Assembly: GCA_934754505.1 (NCBI GenBank)
Contig: CAKVIE010000018.1
Coordinates: 1-45,552 of the forward strand
Source of the DNA: an uncultured Candidatus Melainabacteria bacterium
Lineage (GTDB): Bacteria > Cyanobacteriota > Vampirovibrionia > Gastranaerophilales > Gastranaerophilaceae
DNA length: 45,552 nt
Direction of reading: 5' to 3'
The position numbers and the translations under genes were made by a program. The notes beneath the pieces were generated by a model that saw nothing but the letters and a program-made list of their open reading frames with translations, was not told the origin of the DNA and did not search any database. Below, piece by piece: positions 1 to 8,800 of this stretch (the stretch's first letter is position 1; each line of letters opens with the position of its first letter).

Positions 1-248
1 TCAAAAAAGCATATATTGTCAGAAGCAACAATACAAATTTCGTTATTTTGAATTTTAAAAAGATTTGCCGCAAGTAATTTATTTATACTTTTCAGAGTAT
101 ATACATTATAAGAATCATCATTTTGTATTTTTTTTATTAAAATGCTATTCTTCACATTTTTTATAGTAAAAAAGCAAACAAAAGAACAAATTATAATTAA
201 TAACAATAAAACAATCATAAAAATTTTTTTATTAGAATTATTAACCAC
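1..248 (-). CDS. Partial membrane-anchored protein of unknown function (N-terminal 82 residues)
   Basis: An open frame runs from a GTG at 248 on the minus strand off the left edge without a stop. A purine-rich site (GAGGGAG) lies 11 bases upstream of the GTG, and a consensus-like promoter lies at 298-326. The N-terminus is MVNNSNKKIF followed by one strongly hydrophobic segment at about residues 10-27, then a polar region. This fits a type II anchor or uncleaved signal sequence, as in the kelch-type gene upstream of it. No family is recognised. The start is not certain because no ATG is available near the promoter. Confidence 0.5.
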   Translation of the reverse strand, partial: MVNNSNKKIFMIVLLLLIIICSFVCFFTIKNVKNSILIKKIQNDDSYNVYTLKSINKLLAANLFKIQNNEICIVASDNICFF

Positions 249-270
249 TATTTTCGTTACTCCCTCATTG

Positions 271-334
271 CATAAAATGTATATTTTTCATTGTTGTATT
301 ATACAAAATGTTTTTTGAATTGTCGATTATTTTT
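271..334 (-). repeat. Copy 1 of a duplicated promoter segment
   Basis: These 64 bases match 1613-1676 with only a few substitutions, and the promoter core and downstream A/T tract are almost identical. Both copies sit just upstream of a minus-strand gene for an N-terminally membrane-anchored protein, which suggests duplication of a gene with its control region. Confidence 0.75.
298..326 (-). promoter_or_regulatory. Sigma70-like promoter for the partial left-edge gene
   Basis: Reading the minus strand, a -35 TCGACA (321-326) and a -10 TATAAT (298-303) are separated by 17 bases. The same two boxes and spacer occur at 1640-1668 in front of the kelch-type gene. Confidence 0.6.
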
Positions 335-414
335 CTATGAATTGTACGTTACAGATTTAGTCGGCAAATTGGATTACCTCCAAACCTGAGACTCTCTAAA
401 TTCTTCAATTGCGG

Positions 415-1596
415 TTATTTTAGTATCTTTTCAATATCTATAATTTGTATTTCGTCAGTTACTGTAGAAGCCCCTGTTAATCCGCCGATAATAATAATTT
501 CTTTATCTGTTTGAACTGATGAATAGTTATTTATACCGAATATTTTATTAAGTTTCTTCTCATAAATTTCATTCGTTTTTGAATCATAAACTCCGATAGA
601 AATGGGACGTCCTAATGGTCCGGGAATTTTATATCCTCCTGCAAGAATAATTACATCATTATATTTCGCAGTAATATATTTAGCTTTAGGGTGAATTGTT
701 GTTAAACTTTTTTTGATAAATTTATTTGTTTTAAAATCGTAAATTTCTGAGTATAAAGTATTTTTAGAACAAAAATGAATAAGTTCGTTATTTACTTCAG
801 AAATCATATTTCCAATACAAAAATCGAATATTGATTGAGGTTTAGTTATAGCCCCTATAATATTTTTTTTGTAATCATAATAACTAATAACAACTTTTTC
901 TTTAGGCTCTGCAGAAAGATCAGATTGATTAAAACTTTCTGTCGGAAGAAATAAAATCCCATTGTAATTTAAAATATGTCTGATATTTGTATTAAGACTA
1001 TCCAAAACACCTATTTTTTTAAATTTATTATTTTCTATATCAAATTCTTCAATAATATTATTACTTGGCGAAACAATAATAATCTTTTTGTCATTAATTT
1101 TTTCCGCAATTGCAATATCTTTTATATTCGAATGAACAGGAAGTTTATAAAAAGTTTTGCTATCCGCATTAAAAATTTCCGGTATTTGCGAACCTCCGCC
1201 AATTATGAGCACATTACCATTTGGTAATAAAACAGAAGAATGATTACTTCTCTCATAATTCATTTTGTTATTAACAGATATACATTTTTTTGTTTTTGGA
1301 TTATATATTTCAGAAGAATTTAATTTAACAGATTTTCCGTTTATAAAAGTTTCCCCACCTGTTATGAGAATTTGCCCATCTTGTAAAACAACAGCAGAAT
1401 GATTATATCGAGGAATGACTAATTTAGGTTTTGAAAAATTTTGAAAAAAATAAATTGCCGCAATGATAACCACAAAAACCAACACAATAAAAAACATCTT
1501 GCAGGTTTTGTTTAAATGTAGACATTTTCTTTTTTTATTTTTTTCCTGATTTTTCGCATTAAGAGTATTTCCGTTTTGTGGGGAAATATCAGTCAT
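415..1596 (-). CDS. Membrane-anchored kelch-type beta-propeller protein
   Basis: This 393-residue protein has a basic N-terminal tail, one transmembrane segment at about residues 34-52 (MFFIVLVFVVIIAAIYFF) and a long extracytoplasmic part. That part carries kelch-like repeats: HSAVVLQDGQILITGG with a following SEIYNP, then HSSVLLPNGNVLIIGGG with PEIFN, and later YNDVIILAGGY and KEIIIIGGL. The blade pattern (hydrophobic strand, GG, then Y/F-N-P about 15-20 residues on) is typical of kelch/galactose-oxidase-like propellers, which usually bind proteins or glycans. No catalytic residues can be assigned. It has its own promoter (1640-1668) shared in sequence with the next gene downstream. Function is unknown; surface display or periplasmic binding is an inference. 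Confidence 0.8.
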   Translation of the reverse strand: MTDISPQNGNTLNAKNQEKNKKRKCLHLNKTCKMFFIVLVFVVIIAAIYFFQNFSKPKLVIPRYNHSAVVLQDGQILITGGETFINGKSVKLNSSEIYNPKTKKCISVNNKMNYERSNHSSVLLPNGNVLIIGGGSQIPEIFNADSKTFYKLPVHSNIKDIAIAEKINDKKIIIVSPSNNIIEEFDIENNKFKKIGVLDSLNTNIRHILNYNGILFLPTESFNQSDLSAEPKEKVVISYYDYKKNIIGAITKPQSIFDFCIGNMISEVNNELIHFCSKNTLYSEIYDFKTNKFIKKSLTTIHPKAKYITAKYNDVIILAGGYKIPGPLGRPISIGVYDSKTNEIYEKKLNKIFGINNYSSVQTDKEIIIIGGLTGASTVTDEIQIIDIEKILK

Positions 1597-1612
1597 ATAA
1601 ACTCCTCTTTTT

Positions 1613-1676
1613 CACAAAATGTGTTTATTCCATTGTTTTATTATACAAAATGTTTTTTGAATTGTCGATTATTTTT
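1613..1676 (-). repeat. Copy 2 of the duplicated promoter segment
   Basis: Near-identical to 271-334 in direct orientation. It contains the promoter of the kelch-type gene. Confidence 0.75.
1640..1668 (-). promoter_or_regulatory. Sigma70-like promoter of the kelch-type gene
   Basis: Minus strand: -35 TCGACA (1663-1668), 17-base spacer, -10 TATAAT (1640-1645), about 44 bases upstream of the start codon at 1596. Confidence 0.65.
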
Positions 1677-1762
1677 GTGAATTCAAATTTTAGTCTGGAG
1701 ATTGTAATTTAGTCCAATAGAAAATTTCTCGATTATATGTCATTGCGAGAATAATAACATTA

Positions 1763-1952
1763 TGTCATCCTAAACTTGGTTCAGGATCTAAAAATCGAGA
1801 TGCTAAAACCGTCTTGGATTAATCGGGTACTCGTTTTTCTCTGCTTTGCTCTCGGGTTTTACCCTATCGCTCCGCCGAAAAACTCCTACTTACGGGCTGG
1901 GTTCGTTTCACTCACACGGCACCCTTCCGATAATCCGCAGTTCAGCATGACA
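1763..1952. repeat. MITE-like palindromic element with imperfect terminal inverted repeats
   Basis: The left end reads TGTCATCCTAAACTTGG and the right end, reverse-complemented, reads TGTCATGCTGAACTGCG, so about 14 terminal bases form an imperfect inverted repeat around 190 bp. The inside holds GTTCAGGATCT and other pieces common in small non-coding repeats of many bacteria. It is more G/C-rich than its surroundings. An open frame through it (1776-2003) has no ribosome site or recognisable protein and is treated as chance. Confidence 0.55.
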
Positions 1953-1965
1953 AATATTTTTCCAA

Positions 1966-2104
1966 TGTCATTGCGAGGAAAACGTGCAAATACTCTCAAA
2001 TAAAAGCAGGTTAGCTAAACTGAAAGGCAACTTGTTGCCCGTGGCAATCCGAAAAATAAACAAATTCTCTCTCCAATATGCTCGATTTATTTTTTTATAA
2101 ATTT
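1966..2104. repeat. Dispersed repeat patch shared with 40.8-41.4 kb
   Basis: Contains a TGTCATTGCGAGG...CGTGGCAATCC unit (1966-2050), a core TAAACTGAAAGGCAACTTG followed by TTGCCCG (about 2010-2050), and CTCCAATATGCTCGATTTAT plus a T-rich tail (about 2067-2104) abutting the tcdA stop codon. The same three blocks recur with small changes at 41241-41282, 41307-41350 and 41130-41165. Confidence 0.7.
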
Positions 2105-2835
2105 ATCAGTTGTTTTATCACGGCATAGGCACAATAACATCCCGAAACTGCTGTCACAAACGACACCGACCCCGGAGTGATTTTATCAAAATTCACCACT
2201 TCTCCGCTTTTTGTTGTGACTTGCTCGCTTTTAAGAATTTTCTCCATCGGCTTAAGTTGCTCCTCGGAATAAACCGCCGTTATCCCCTTTTCAATACCTT
2301 CTCTATTCAAAATTCTTATAATATTCGCCGCAAAAGCGTTTTTCACCTTGCCTGTTTCCGAAATTTCCTTAACAACAAGTCTTGTCGGGTCAAGTTTATT
2401 CCCTGCTCCCATTGCACTTACGACAAAAATGCCGTTTTTCGCACAATATTTTAATAGTCCGATTTTCGATTTCATCGTATCTATCGCATCAACTACGGCA
2501 TCTACCTTTTCCGCAAAAATTTCTTCATCAAGATTTCCATTATAAAAATCATCAAAAACTCTGACTTCTACATCAGGATTGATATCTTTCAGTCTTTTCT
2601 CAAATTCTTGTGTCTTTTTCTTGCCCAAATTTGAATGCAAAGCAATTATCTGTCTGTTCAAATTGCTTTCGTCAACTTCATCAAAATCTATAATCGAAAG
2701 TTTGCCGACACCGCATCTTGCAAGCATTTCCACCGCATAGCCGCCGACGGCTCCAACTCCGAAAACAACAACATGCTTCTCTTTCAAAGCATGTTGTTTG
2801 TCTTTTCCCCATATTAATTCGTTTCGTGAAAACAT
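2095..2835 (-). CDS. tcdA: tRNA threonylcarbamoyladenosine dehydratase (ThiF/HesA family)
   Basis: This 246-residue E1-like protein belongs to the ThiF/MoeB/HesA superfamily, TcdA (YgdL/CsdL) branch, which uses ATP to cyclise t6A37 of tRNA. The N-terminal SRNELIWGKD, the nucleotide-binding VVVFGVGAVGGYAVEMLARCGVG (about residues 22-44), the IDFDEVDESNLNRQ segment and the GAGNKLDPTRL segment are characteristic of TcdA rather than of MoeB. Its ATG overlaps the gatB stop by one base (TAATG), so translation is probably coupled to gatB. Both genes act on tRNA. The stop lies against a dispersed repeat patch; no classical terminator is obvious. Confidence 0.88.
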   Translation of the reverse strand: MFSRNELIWGKDKQHALKEKHVVVFGVGAVGGYAVEMLARCGVGKLSIIDFDEVDESNLNRQIIALHSNLGKKKTQEFEKRLKDINPDVEVRVFDDFYNGNLDEEIFAEKVDAVVDAIDTMKSKIGLLKYCAKNGIFVVSAMGAGNKLDPTRLVVKEISETGKVKNAFAANIIRILNREGIEKGITAVYSEEQLKPMEKILKSEQVTTKSGEVVNFDKITPGSVSFVTAVSGCYCAYAVIKQLINL

Positions 2836-4289
2836 TATCCGTTCAAAACTTCTTTCAAAAGTTTGTTCAAAAGTTGAGGTTCTGCTCTGCCTTGTGTCGC
2901 TTTCATAGCTTGTCCTACAAAAAATCCGAACAATTTATCACGTCCGCCTCTGTAAAGTTCAACCTGTGACGGGTTATCAGCTACGATTTTTTCAACAATA
3001 GCTTTCAAAGCTCCTTCATCCGAAATTGTACTCAAGCCTTGTTTTTCAACGATTTCTTTTGCACTTCCGCCATCTTTCAACAAGGTTGCGATAATTTGTT
3101 TTCCGATATTGTTTGAAATTGTGCCTTTTACAACCATATTTACCAACTCTGCAAATGATTCGGGTGTCATTTTGGTTTCGTTGATTGAAATGTGATTTTC
3201 TTTCAAGAATGCTGTAACCTCTTTCATTAAGAAGTTATTTGCGACTTTTGCATCTGCTCCGAGTTCCAAAACTTTATCATAGAACAATGCTGTTTCCATT
3301 TGCTCTACAATTACGTTTGCATCATAAGCCGAAAGTCCCAAGCTTTCATATCTTGCTCTTTTTGCATCGGGCAATTCGGGCATTTTTTCCTTAATTGAAT
3401 TTTTCCATTCGTCTGAAATTTCCAAGGGCATTAAATCAGGTTCAGGGAAATATCTGTAATCGTGAGCATCTTCTTTGCCTCTCATAGAACGAGTTTCGCC
3501 TGAATTGTCGTCCCAAAGTCTTGTTTCTTGAATAACTTTGCCGCCTTCTTCAATAATTTCAATTTGTCTGTCAACTTCATATTCTATTGCTCTTTGTAAA
3601 GCCTTGAAGCTGTTTACGTTTTTGATTTCGGCTCTTGTTCCGAATTCTTTTTGTCCGTAAGGTCTTACCGAAATGTTTGCGTCACAACGCATTGAACCTT
3701 CTTCAAGGTTTCCGTCGCAAACTCCGATGTATCTCAAAATTGTTCTCAATTCTTCCATATACGAACGGGCTTCTTCTGATGATCTCATATCGGGTTCCGA
3801 TACGATTTCCAAAAGCGGTGTGCCTGCTCTGTTTAAGTCCACTAATGAATATGATGAGCCTGCAATTCCGTCTGCTCCTGCGTGAACAAGTTTGCCTGCA
3901 TCTTCTTCAAGGTGTGCTCTTGTGATACCTATTCTTTTGCCTTGAATATCAATGTATCCGTTTACGCAAATCGGTTCATCATATTGTGAAATTTGATAGC
4001 CTTTCGGCAAATCTGCATAAAAATATTGTTTTCTGTCAAATTTACATCTGTGCGGAATTTCGCAATGAAGTGCAAGTCCCGTCAAAATGCCCATATCAAC
4101 AACTGCTCTGTTTAAAACAGGCAAAACCCCCGGCATTCCTAACGTAATAGCACTGATTTCCGTGTTTTGTTCTTGTCCGAAATCCGTTCCGTCAGGTGCA
4201 AATATCTTTGATTTCGTTTTTAATTGGGCGTGAACTTCAAGCCCTATAACCGTTTCATATTTTTTTCTTAATTCTTCAAGTGAAGGCAT
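2835..4289 (-). CDS. gatB: Asp/Glu-tRNA(Asn/Gln) amidotransferase subunit B
   Basis: At 484 residues this is full length for GatB, the tRNA-binding and kinase subunit of GatCAB. That enzyme converts misacylated Glu-tRNA(Gln) and/or Asp-tRNA(Asn). Signature stretches include YETVIGLEVHAQLKTKSKIF near the N-terminus, FDRKQYFYADLPKGYQISQY, RAHLEEDAGKLVH, DLNRAGTPLLEIVSEPD and GSMRCDANISVRP; the C-terminus is the YqeY-like helical domain. The start has an AAAGG site 7 bases upstream. GatA and GatC are not in the window. Its presence suggests that at least one amide tRNA is made indirectly, which bears on the specificity of aspS at 28773. Confidence 0.95.
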   Translation of the reverse strand: MPSLEELRKKYETVIGLEVHAQLKTKSKIFAPDGTDFGQEQNTEISAITLGMPGVLPVLNRAVVDMGILTGLALHCEIPHRCKFDRKQYFYADLPKGYQISQYDEPICVNGYIDIQGKRIGITRAHLEEDAGKLVHAGADGIAGSSYSLVDLNRAGTPLLEIVSEPDMRSSEEARSYMEELRTILRYIGVCDGNLEEGSMRCDANISVRPYGQKEFGTRAEIKNVNSFKALQRAIEYEVDRQIEIIEEGGKVIQETRLWDDNSGETRSMRGKEDAHDYRYFPEPDLMPLEISDEWKNSIKEKMPELPDAKRARYESLGLSAYDANVIVEQMETALFYDKVLELGADAKVANNFLMKEVTAFLKENHISINETKMTPESFAELVNMVVKGTISNNIGKQIIATLLKDGGSAKEIVEKQGLSTISDEGALKAIVEKIVADNPSQVELYRGGRDKLFGFFVGQAMKATQGRAEPQLLNKLLKEVLNG

Positions 4290-4320
4290 ATCTTTTCCTT
4301 TGTTAATTTTCTATGCCTAT

Positions 4321-4329
4321 ATAATACCA
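4321..4329 (-). promoter_or_regulatory. Extended -10 promoter element of gatB-tcdA
   Basis: Minus strand TGGTATTAT, an extended -10 (TG-N-TATTAT), about 31 bases upstream of the gatB start. No good -35 box is seen at the expected distance, as is common for extended -10 promoters. Confidence 0.4.
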
Positions 4330-4354
4330 TAAAAATTTTATCAGAGATATTTTG

Positions 4355-4390
4355 TTAAAAACACAAAAGTCATATCATTCGACATGACTT
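4355..4390 (-). terminator. Rho-independent terminator of smc-scpA-scpB
   Basis: On the minus strand AAGTCAT and ATGACTT pair around a 10-base loop (4367-4390), followed by a T-rich run (TTTTGTGTTTTT). The stem overlaps the scpB stop codon. This separates the smc operon from gatB. Confidence 0.7.
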
Positions 4391-4895
4391 AATTTTCTTT
4401 TAAATGTTCATCTGTATCAATCATTTTTCTCAAAATGTCTGTATCGCCCTGAAGCTGGAAGTATTCATGAAACTTCGGCGTTGTATGCAAATTGAACGAA
4501 CGACCGTTTTTATCCTTTGTTCTTTTTATAAATCCCTGTTTTACAAGCTCTGCAACATGCTCATAAGTGCTTGCTCCACGCATTTCCTTTAATGTCGATT
4601 GTCTTATCGGCTCTTTCAAGGCAATTACCGTCAAAGTTTTCAAAATAGCACCTGAAAGTTCAACGGGACAAAGTTTCTCAACAATGTCGGAATAATCCTC
4701 TTTCACCTGCAAAATATATCCGTTTTCATCGTTGATTTCCAACGCACCGTCCCTTGCGGAATAATCCATTATCAAATCAAGCATTGCTTCTTCAATATCG
4801 GGTTCTTCTTCTCCCAAAATTTCTGCAATCTCCTTAATGGTAACCGATCTCGCCGTTACAAATAAAACCGTTTCTATCCTCGATTTTAAACTCAC
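4389..4895 (-). CDS. scpB: Segregation and condensation protein B
   Basis: ScpB is the winged-helix kleisin-associated subunit of the bacterial SMC-ScpAB condensin. The 168-residue product starts SLKSRIETVLFVTARSVTIK and has the family's two winged-helix domains. The second includes LKTLTVIALKEPIRQSTLKE, then RGAS.TYEHVAELVKQGFI and a beta-hairpin with GRSFNLHTTPKFHEYF. It overlaps scpA by 4 bases (ATGA), and the order smc-scpA-scpB puts all three condensin subunits in one operon, ending at the terminator inside its stop codon. Confidence 0.92.
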   Translation of the reverse strand: MSLKSRIETVLFVTARSVTIKEIAEILGEEEPDIEEAMLDLIMDYSARDGALEINDENGYILQVKEDYSDIVEKLCPVELSGAILKTLTVIALKEPIRQSTLKEMRGASTYEHVAELVKQGFIKRTKDKNGRSFNLHTTPKFHEYFQLQGDTDILRKMIDTDEHLKEN

Positions 4896-5887
4896 GAAGC
4901 AATCACCGCCTCTTTAATCTGCGGTGATATAATATTTTCATAACCTTTATCACGCATTGATTTGAATACCTTTTTCGCATTCGGTTCGACATCTTCTGTA
5001 ATTGATGTAGTTTCTGTTTTTGCTGAAATTGTTTCTGTTTCCGTATTTCCGATTGCGGTTGTTTCGCCGCTTTCATCAGTTGCAGAATATTTCTCTGCAT
5101 ACAAATCGCCGTAAATTTCTTCCTGATACAAGCTGACTTTCTTTTCTGCCGTCAAAAACAACAATGCCATAAATGCAGAAACCTTTTCCATACCTACATC
5201 TACGAGGTCTTCGAGTTCGACTTTTTCACATTTTACAAAGATTTTTTCGAGCTTCTTTTCGATAGCTGCCATTGTGATTTTAATGCTTTCGTTATCTGCT
5301 GCGTGGCTTACAAATTCTTTTGCCGAAATATTATTGTCACGCAAACGTCTTTTTGCACGCTCAAAAGAGTTTTTGAGCGCCTGTTTTCTGTCCATTTCTT
5401 CGTAAAATTTCAACTGCTTGATTAAATCTTGCAAAGTTACGGTTCTTTTTCTGTTTAATCTTGTGCTTAAACGTCTTTTTAAAGCATCTTTCAATGAAAC
5501 GACATTATTTCGTCTTACAGGTTCTTCATTGTAATCCGCTTCAAAGCTGTCATCGTATTCTTCAAAATTTTCTTGTGCCATTATTGAATCAAAATCCATC
5601 GGGTCTAATCCGACAAGGACGTTCGATTTCAATTTTAACAATACTGATGCAAGCCATATCGTTCTGCCTGTGTTTCTCAAATTCGCAGCTTTCTTCTCTG
5701 CCATTTGAATTAAATATTTATCTGTTATATCTACAATATCTATGTTCCAAGGGTCTATTTTTCCGTTTTTTGCCATAGATACGAGCAAGGCAATACCGTC
5801 CGTGCCTTCTTCTTCCGTGCTTATGTCAAAAGTTTCTTCCGGCAGTTTATTTTTCGTGCTGTAAAAATTTTCTGCTGTATTATCCAT
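4892..5887 (-). CDS. scpA: Segregation and condensation protein A (kleisin)
   Basis: ScpA bridges the heads of the Smc dimer. At 331 residues it is longer than the usual 230-270. The N-terminal domain (about residues 30-70) reads GIALLVSMAKNGKIDPWNID and continues IVDITDKYL. This is the form I associate with cyanobacteria, rather than the FxGPLDLLL of Firmicutes. The C-terminal winged helix contains VSAFMALLFLTAEKKVSLYQ. An acidic, Thr/Glu-rich low-complexity segment (about residues 270-300) and a further C-terminal tail account for the extra length. It overlaps smc by 8 bases and scpB by 4, so the three are probably translationally coupled. Confidence 0.9.
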   Translation of the reverse strand: MDNTAENFYSTKNKLPEETFDISTEEEGTDGIALLVSMAKNGKIDPWNIDIVDITDKYLIQMAEKKAANLRNTGRTIWLASVLLKLKSNVLVGLDPMDFDSIMAQENFEEYDDSFEADYNEEPVRRNNVVSLKDALKRRLSTRLNRKRTVTLQDLIKQLKFYEEMDRKQALKNSFERAKRRLRDNNISAKEFVSHAADNESIKITMAAIEKKLEKIFVKCEKVELEDLVDVGMEKVSAFMALLFLTAEKKVSLYQEEIYGDLYAEKYSATDESGETTAIGNTETETISAKTETTSITEDVEPNAKKVFKSMRDKGYENIISPQIKEAVIAS

Positions 5888-8800
5888 TTTTTGCCCCTAA
5901 TTTTATACCTGTTACGACAGTTACACCTTTACCTTTTTGGGTTACTCCTAATGCCCTGTCTCCTAATTTTACCATATCATCTCTGTGGCTCACTACTACA
6001 AATTGCGTATTTTTTGATTGCTCTTTGATTATATTTGCCAATTTCGGTACGTTTAATATGTCAAGCGGTGCATCAACTTCGTCTAATGCATAGAACGGTG
6101 CGGGCATGTATCTTTGTATCGCAAGTACCAATGCCAATGCCGTTAACGCTTTTTCTCCGCCTGATAACGAGATTAATTTCTTGCTCTCTTTGCCTTTCGG
6201 CTTCGCTATCATGCTCATTCCGCCTGCAAACGGATTTTCTTCGTTTTCCAAAATCAACGAACCTTCTCCGTCTGCTAATTGTTCAAAAACATTTTTGAAC
6301 TGATTATTGATAGCGTTAAATGTTGTTAAAAATGCCTCTTTCTTTGCATCGCCGTATCCCGACATTCTTTCTTCGATTTCGTTTCTTTCTTTTGACAAAA
6401 CCGAAATTTTTTCGTCTAATTCGGATTTTCTGTTCATTTGCTCGTCATAGCTCTTTATAGCATTCATATTGACGTTGCCGAGTTCGTCCATTTTCTTTTG
6501 TAATCTTTGGATTTTGCCCGTAATCTCCTGCATAGACAAGGTCGGCGGAACTAACTTCGTGCTGTCTATTCCCGCTTCTTGCAACTCTTTTGTTATTGTT
6601 TCAAGTTCGGGTTCAAGCTCTCTGCGTCTTGCTCTGAAAGATTCTATCTGTTCAATAATTCTTGCCAAGTCGTTTGTCAAAATATTTTTGCCCTTTTCGA
6701 CTTCAAGCATTTCTTGTTGAGCTGCATCACGTTTTTCCTGAAATTCTTTTAATTTTTCGCCTAATGCTTCTTTTTTCGCTTCAAGCTCTTTTAATTCTGC
6801 TTCGAGAACTTTTTTATCTTCCGCAAAACGGATTTTATCCTGTTCTAATCGAACATTTTCATCTTCTGTCTGTTTAATTCTGTTTTGGTGTTCTTCGATA
6901 ATTGTTTTTCTAAAATCAATTTCGTTGTTCAATCTTACTATTTCATTGTTTTTATCTGAAATTTTCTTTTCGATTTTCTTTATTCTATCTTCAATATCGC
7001 CTGTTTTTTCTTTTAATTTACGAAGTTCGCCCTCGCTCATTTTCGACTCGATTTCTTTAATCTTGTCGCTTAATTCGGTCATTTTTTCATTTAAGGAAAA
7101 TCTGATTTCTTCAAGTTTATCAAGCTCTTTTTCGATAGAAAGATTATCTGCTTTGGCTTGTTCTGCGATTTTTTTCAAATTTTCGATTTTTGCATCTGCT
7201 TCTTCAGCTTTTGAGATTAAGTTTTTCAACTCTATTTTTGCCGTATTAAATGTGTTTAATGCAGTTGAATAGTCTTGTCTTAATCTTGATTGTCTTTCTT
7301 CCGTTTTATTCTTTTTATCTTCTGCTTTACGGTATTCAATTTCTAAAGAATTTAATTTTTCTTTGCATTTTAAAATTTCGTCATCGCTTGCCGTTGCAAA
7401 TTTCAGACCTGTTCTTTTTCTGTCACCGCCTGTAATAGCACCTGATTTGTCAAATAATTCACCCGACAAAGTCACCATTCTGTGTTTGCCCTGCAAACGC
7501 TTTGCGACTTCGTAATCCTCTACAATCAAGGTATCTCCGAGTGCAAGATAAAAAGCATCTAAATATATATCGTCAAAATCAATCAAATTTATTGCAAAAT
7601 CAATAACACCTTTTTCCCTCGGCAAATTCAATGAACGTGGGGCTTTTTGGATTTTATTAAGCGGGATAAATGTGGTTGTGCCTGCTCTGTTGGTTTTCAA
7701 AAGTTCAATGGCAATTTTGGCAACATCTGCATCATCAACGACGATATTTCTCATTCTGCCGCCCATTGCAACTTCCAATGCTGTTGAATATTCTTCGTCA
7801 ACCGTTCCTAAATTCATCAGGCTTGAGTGTACTCCTGCAAGTTTTGCATTCAAAACCGTTGAATTTGCTCTGTCTGAAATAGTTTCGTTTGCGTTTTTTT
7901 GAGCTTCCAAGGTTGCAAGTCTTCTCATTGTAACTTGAATGTCGTGAGCTTTATCTTGCATTTCACTTTTTATATTTTCAAGCTCTAAAATAGAATTTTC
8001 TTGAATGGTTTTGTAATCTTTAAGCTCTTTTTCAAGCTCCGTTACCTGCATTTCGAGTTTGTCTTTTTCGTCTTTAAAAGTGCTTTTGAACTCGATTAAT
8101 TTATTAATTTCTTCTTCTGATGCTTTTTCACTTTTTTTGTTTTGTGACAAAGTAAGCTCTAACGGATTGATTTTCTTCTCCGTATCAAGTTCTTGAACTC
8201 TGTATTCTTCAAGCTGCTTTTGGTATTCGGTTCTTTGTGCAATGAAAGCTTCCGCCGTTTGATTAAGACCTGACATTTCCGTCAAAACTCTTTTAAGCTC
8301 TGCCTGTTCTGCCTTTAAAGCTGTTTCAAGCCCTGAGATTTCATCATTGAGCCTTTTAATATTATCTCTATGAGTTTGAATAAATTTATTTGCGTCTTCA
8401 ATACCGTTATTAAGCCCGAAAATAACTCTTTTTTGGTTATTTACGATGGTTACGTCGGCTTGGTCAATAGCTGACTGCTTTCTGTCAATTTTACCTTTAG
8501 TTTCTTCGGCTTTTTTAATAACTTCAAGCTGTTCGCCTTCGCCGTTTTGCTTTACCTGCTCTTGCAATTTTTCAAATTCTGCTTTTATTTTCTTTAAAGA
8601 ATCTTCAACTTTTTTTAATTCAAATTGTTTTTCGGTTTTCTTTTTGCCAAATTCTAAAATGCTCTCGTGAACACGTTCTAACGAGGTTTTTATATCAAAA
8701 AACTTTGCTGCCGAAACTTGGCTTTCAAGAGTGGTTTTTTCTTTTTTTAATCCGTCGTATTTTAATGCAATTTCTCTTTCTTCCGCCAATCTTTCGATGG

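Noticed and set aside
1776..2003. Open frame of 75 codons on the plus strand
   Set aside because: It lies in the MITE-like and dispersed repeats, has no ribosome site and no recognisable protein.
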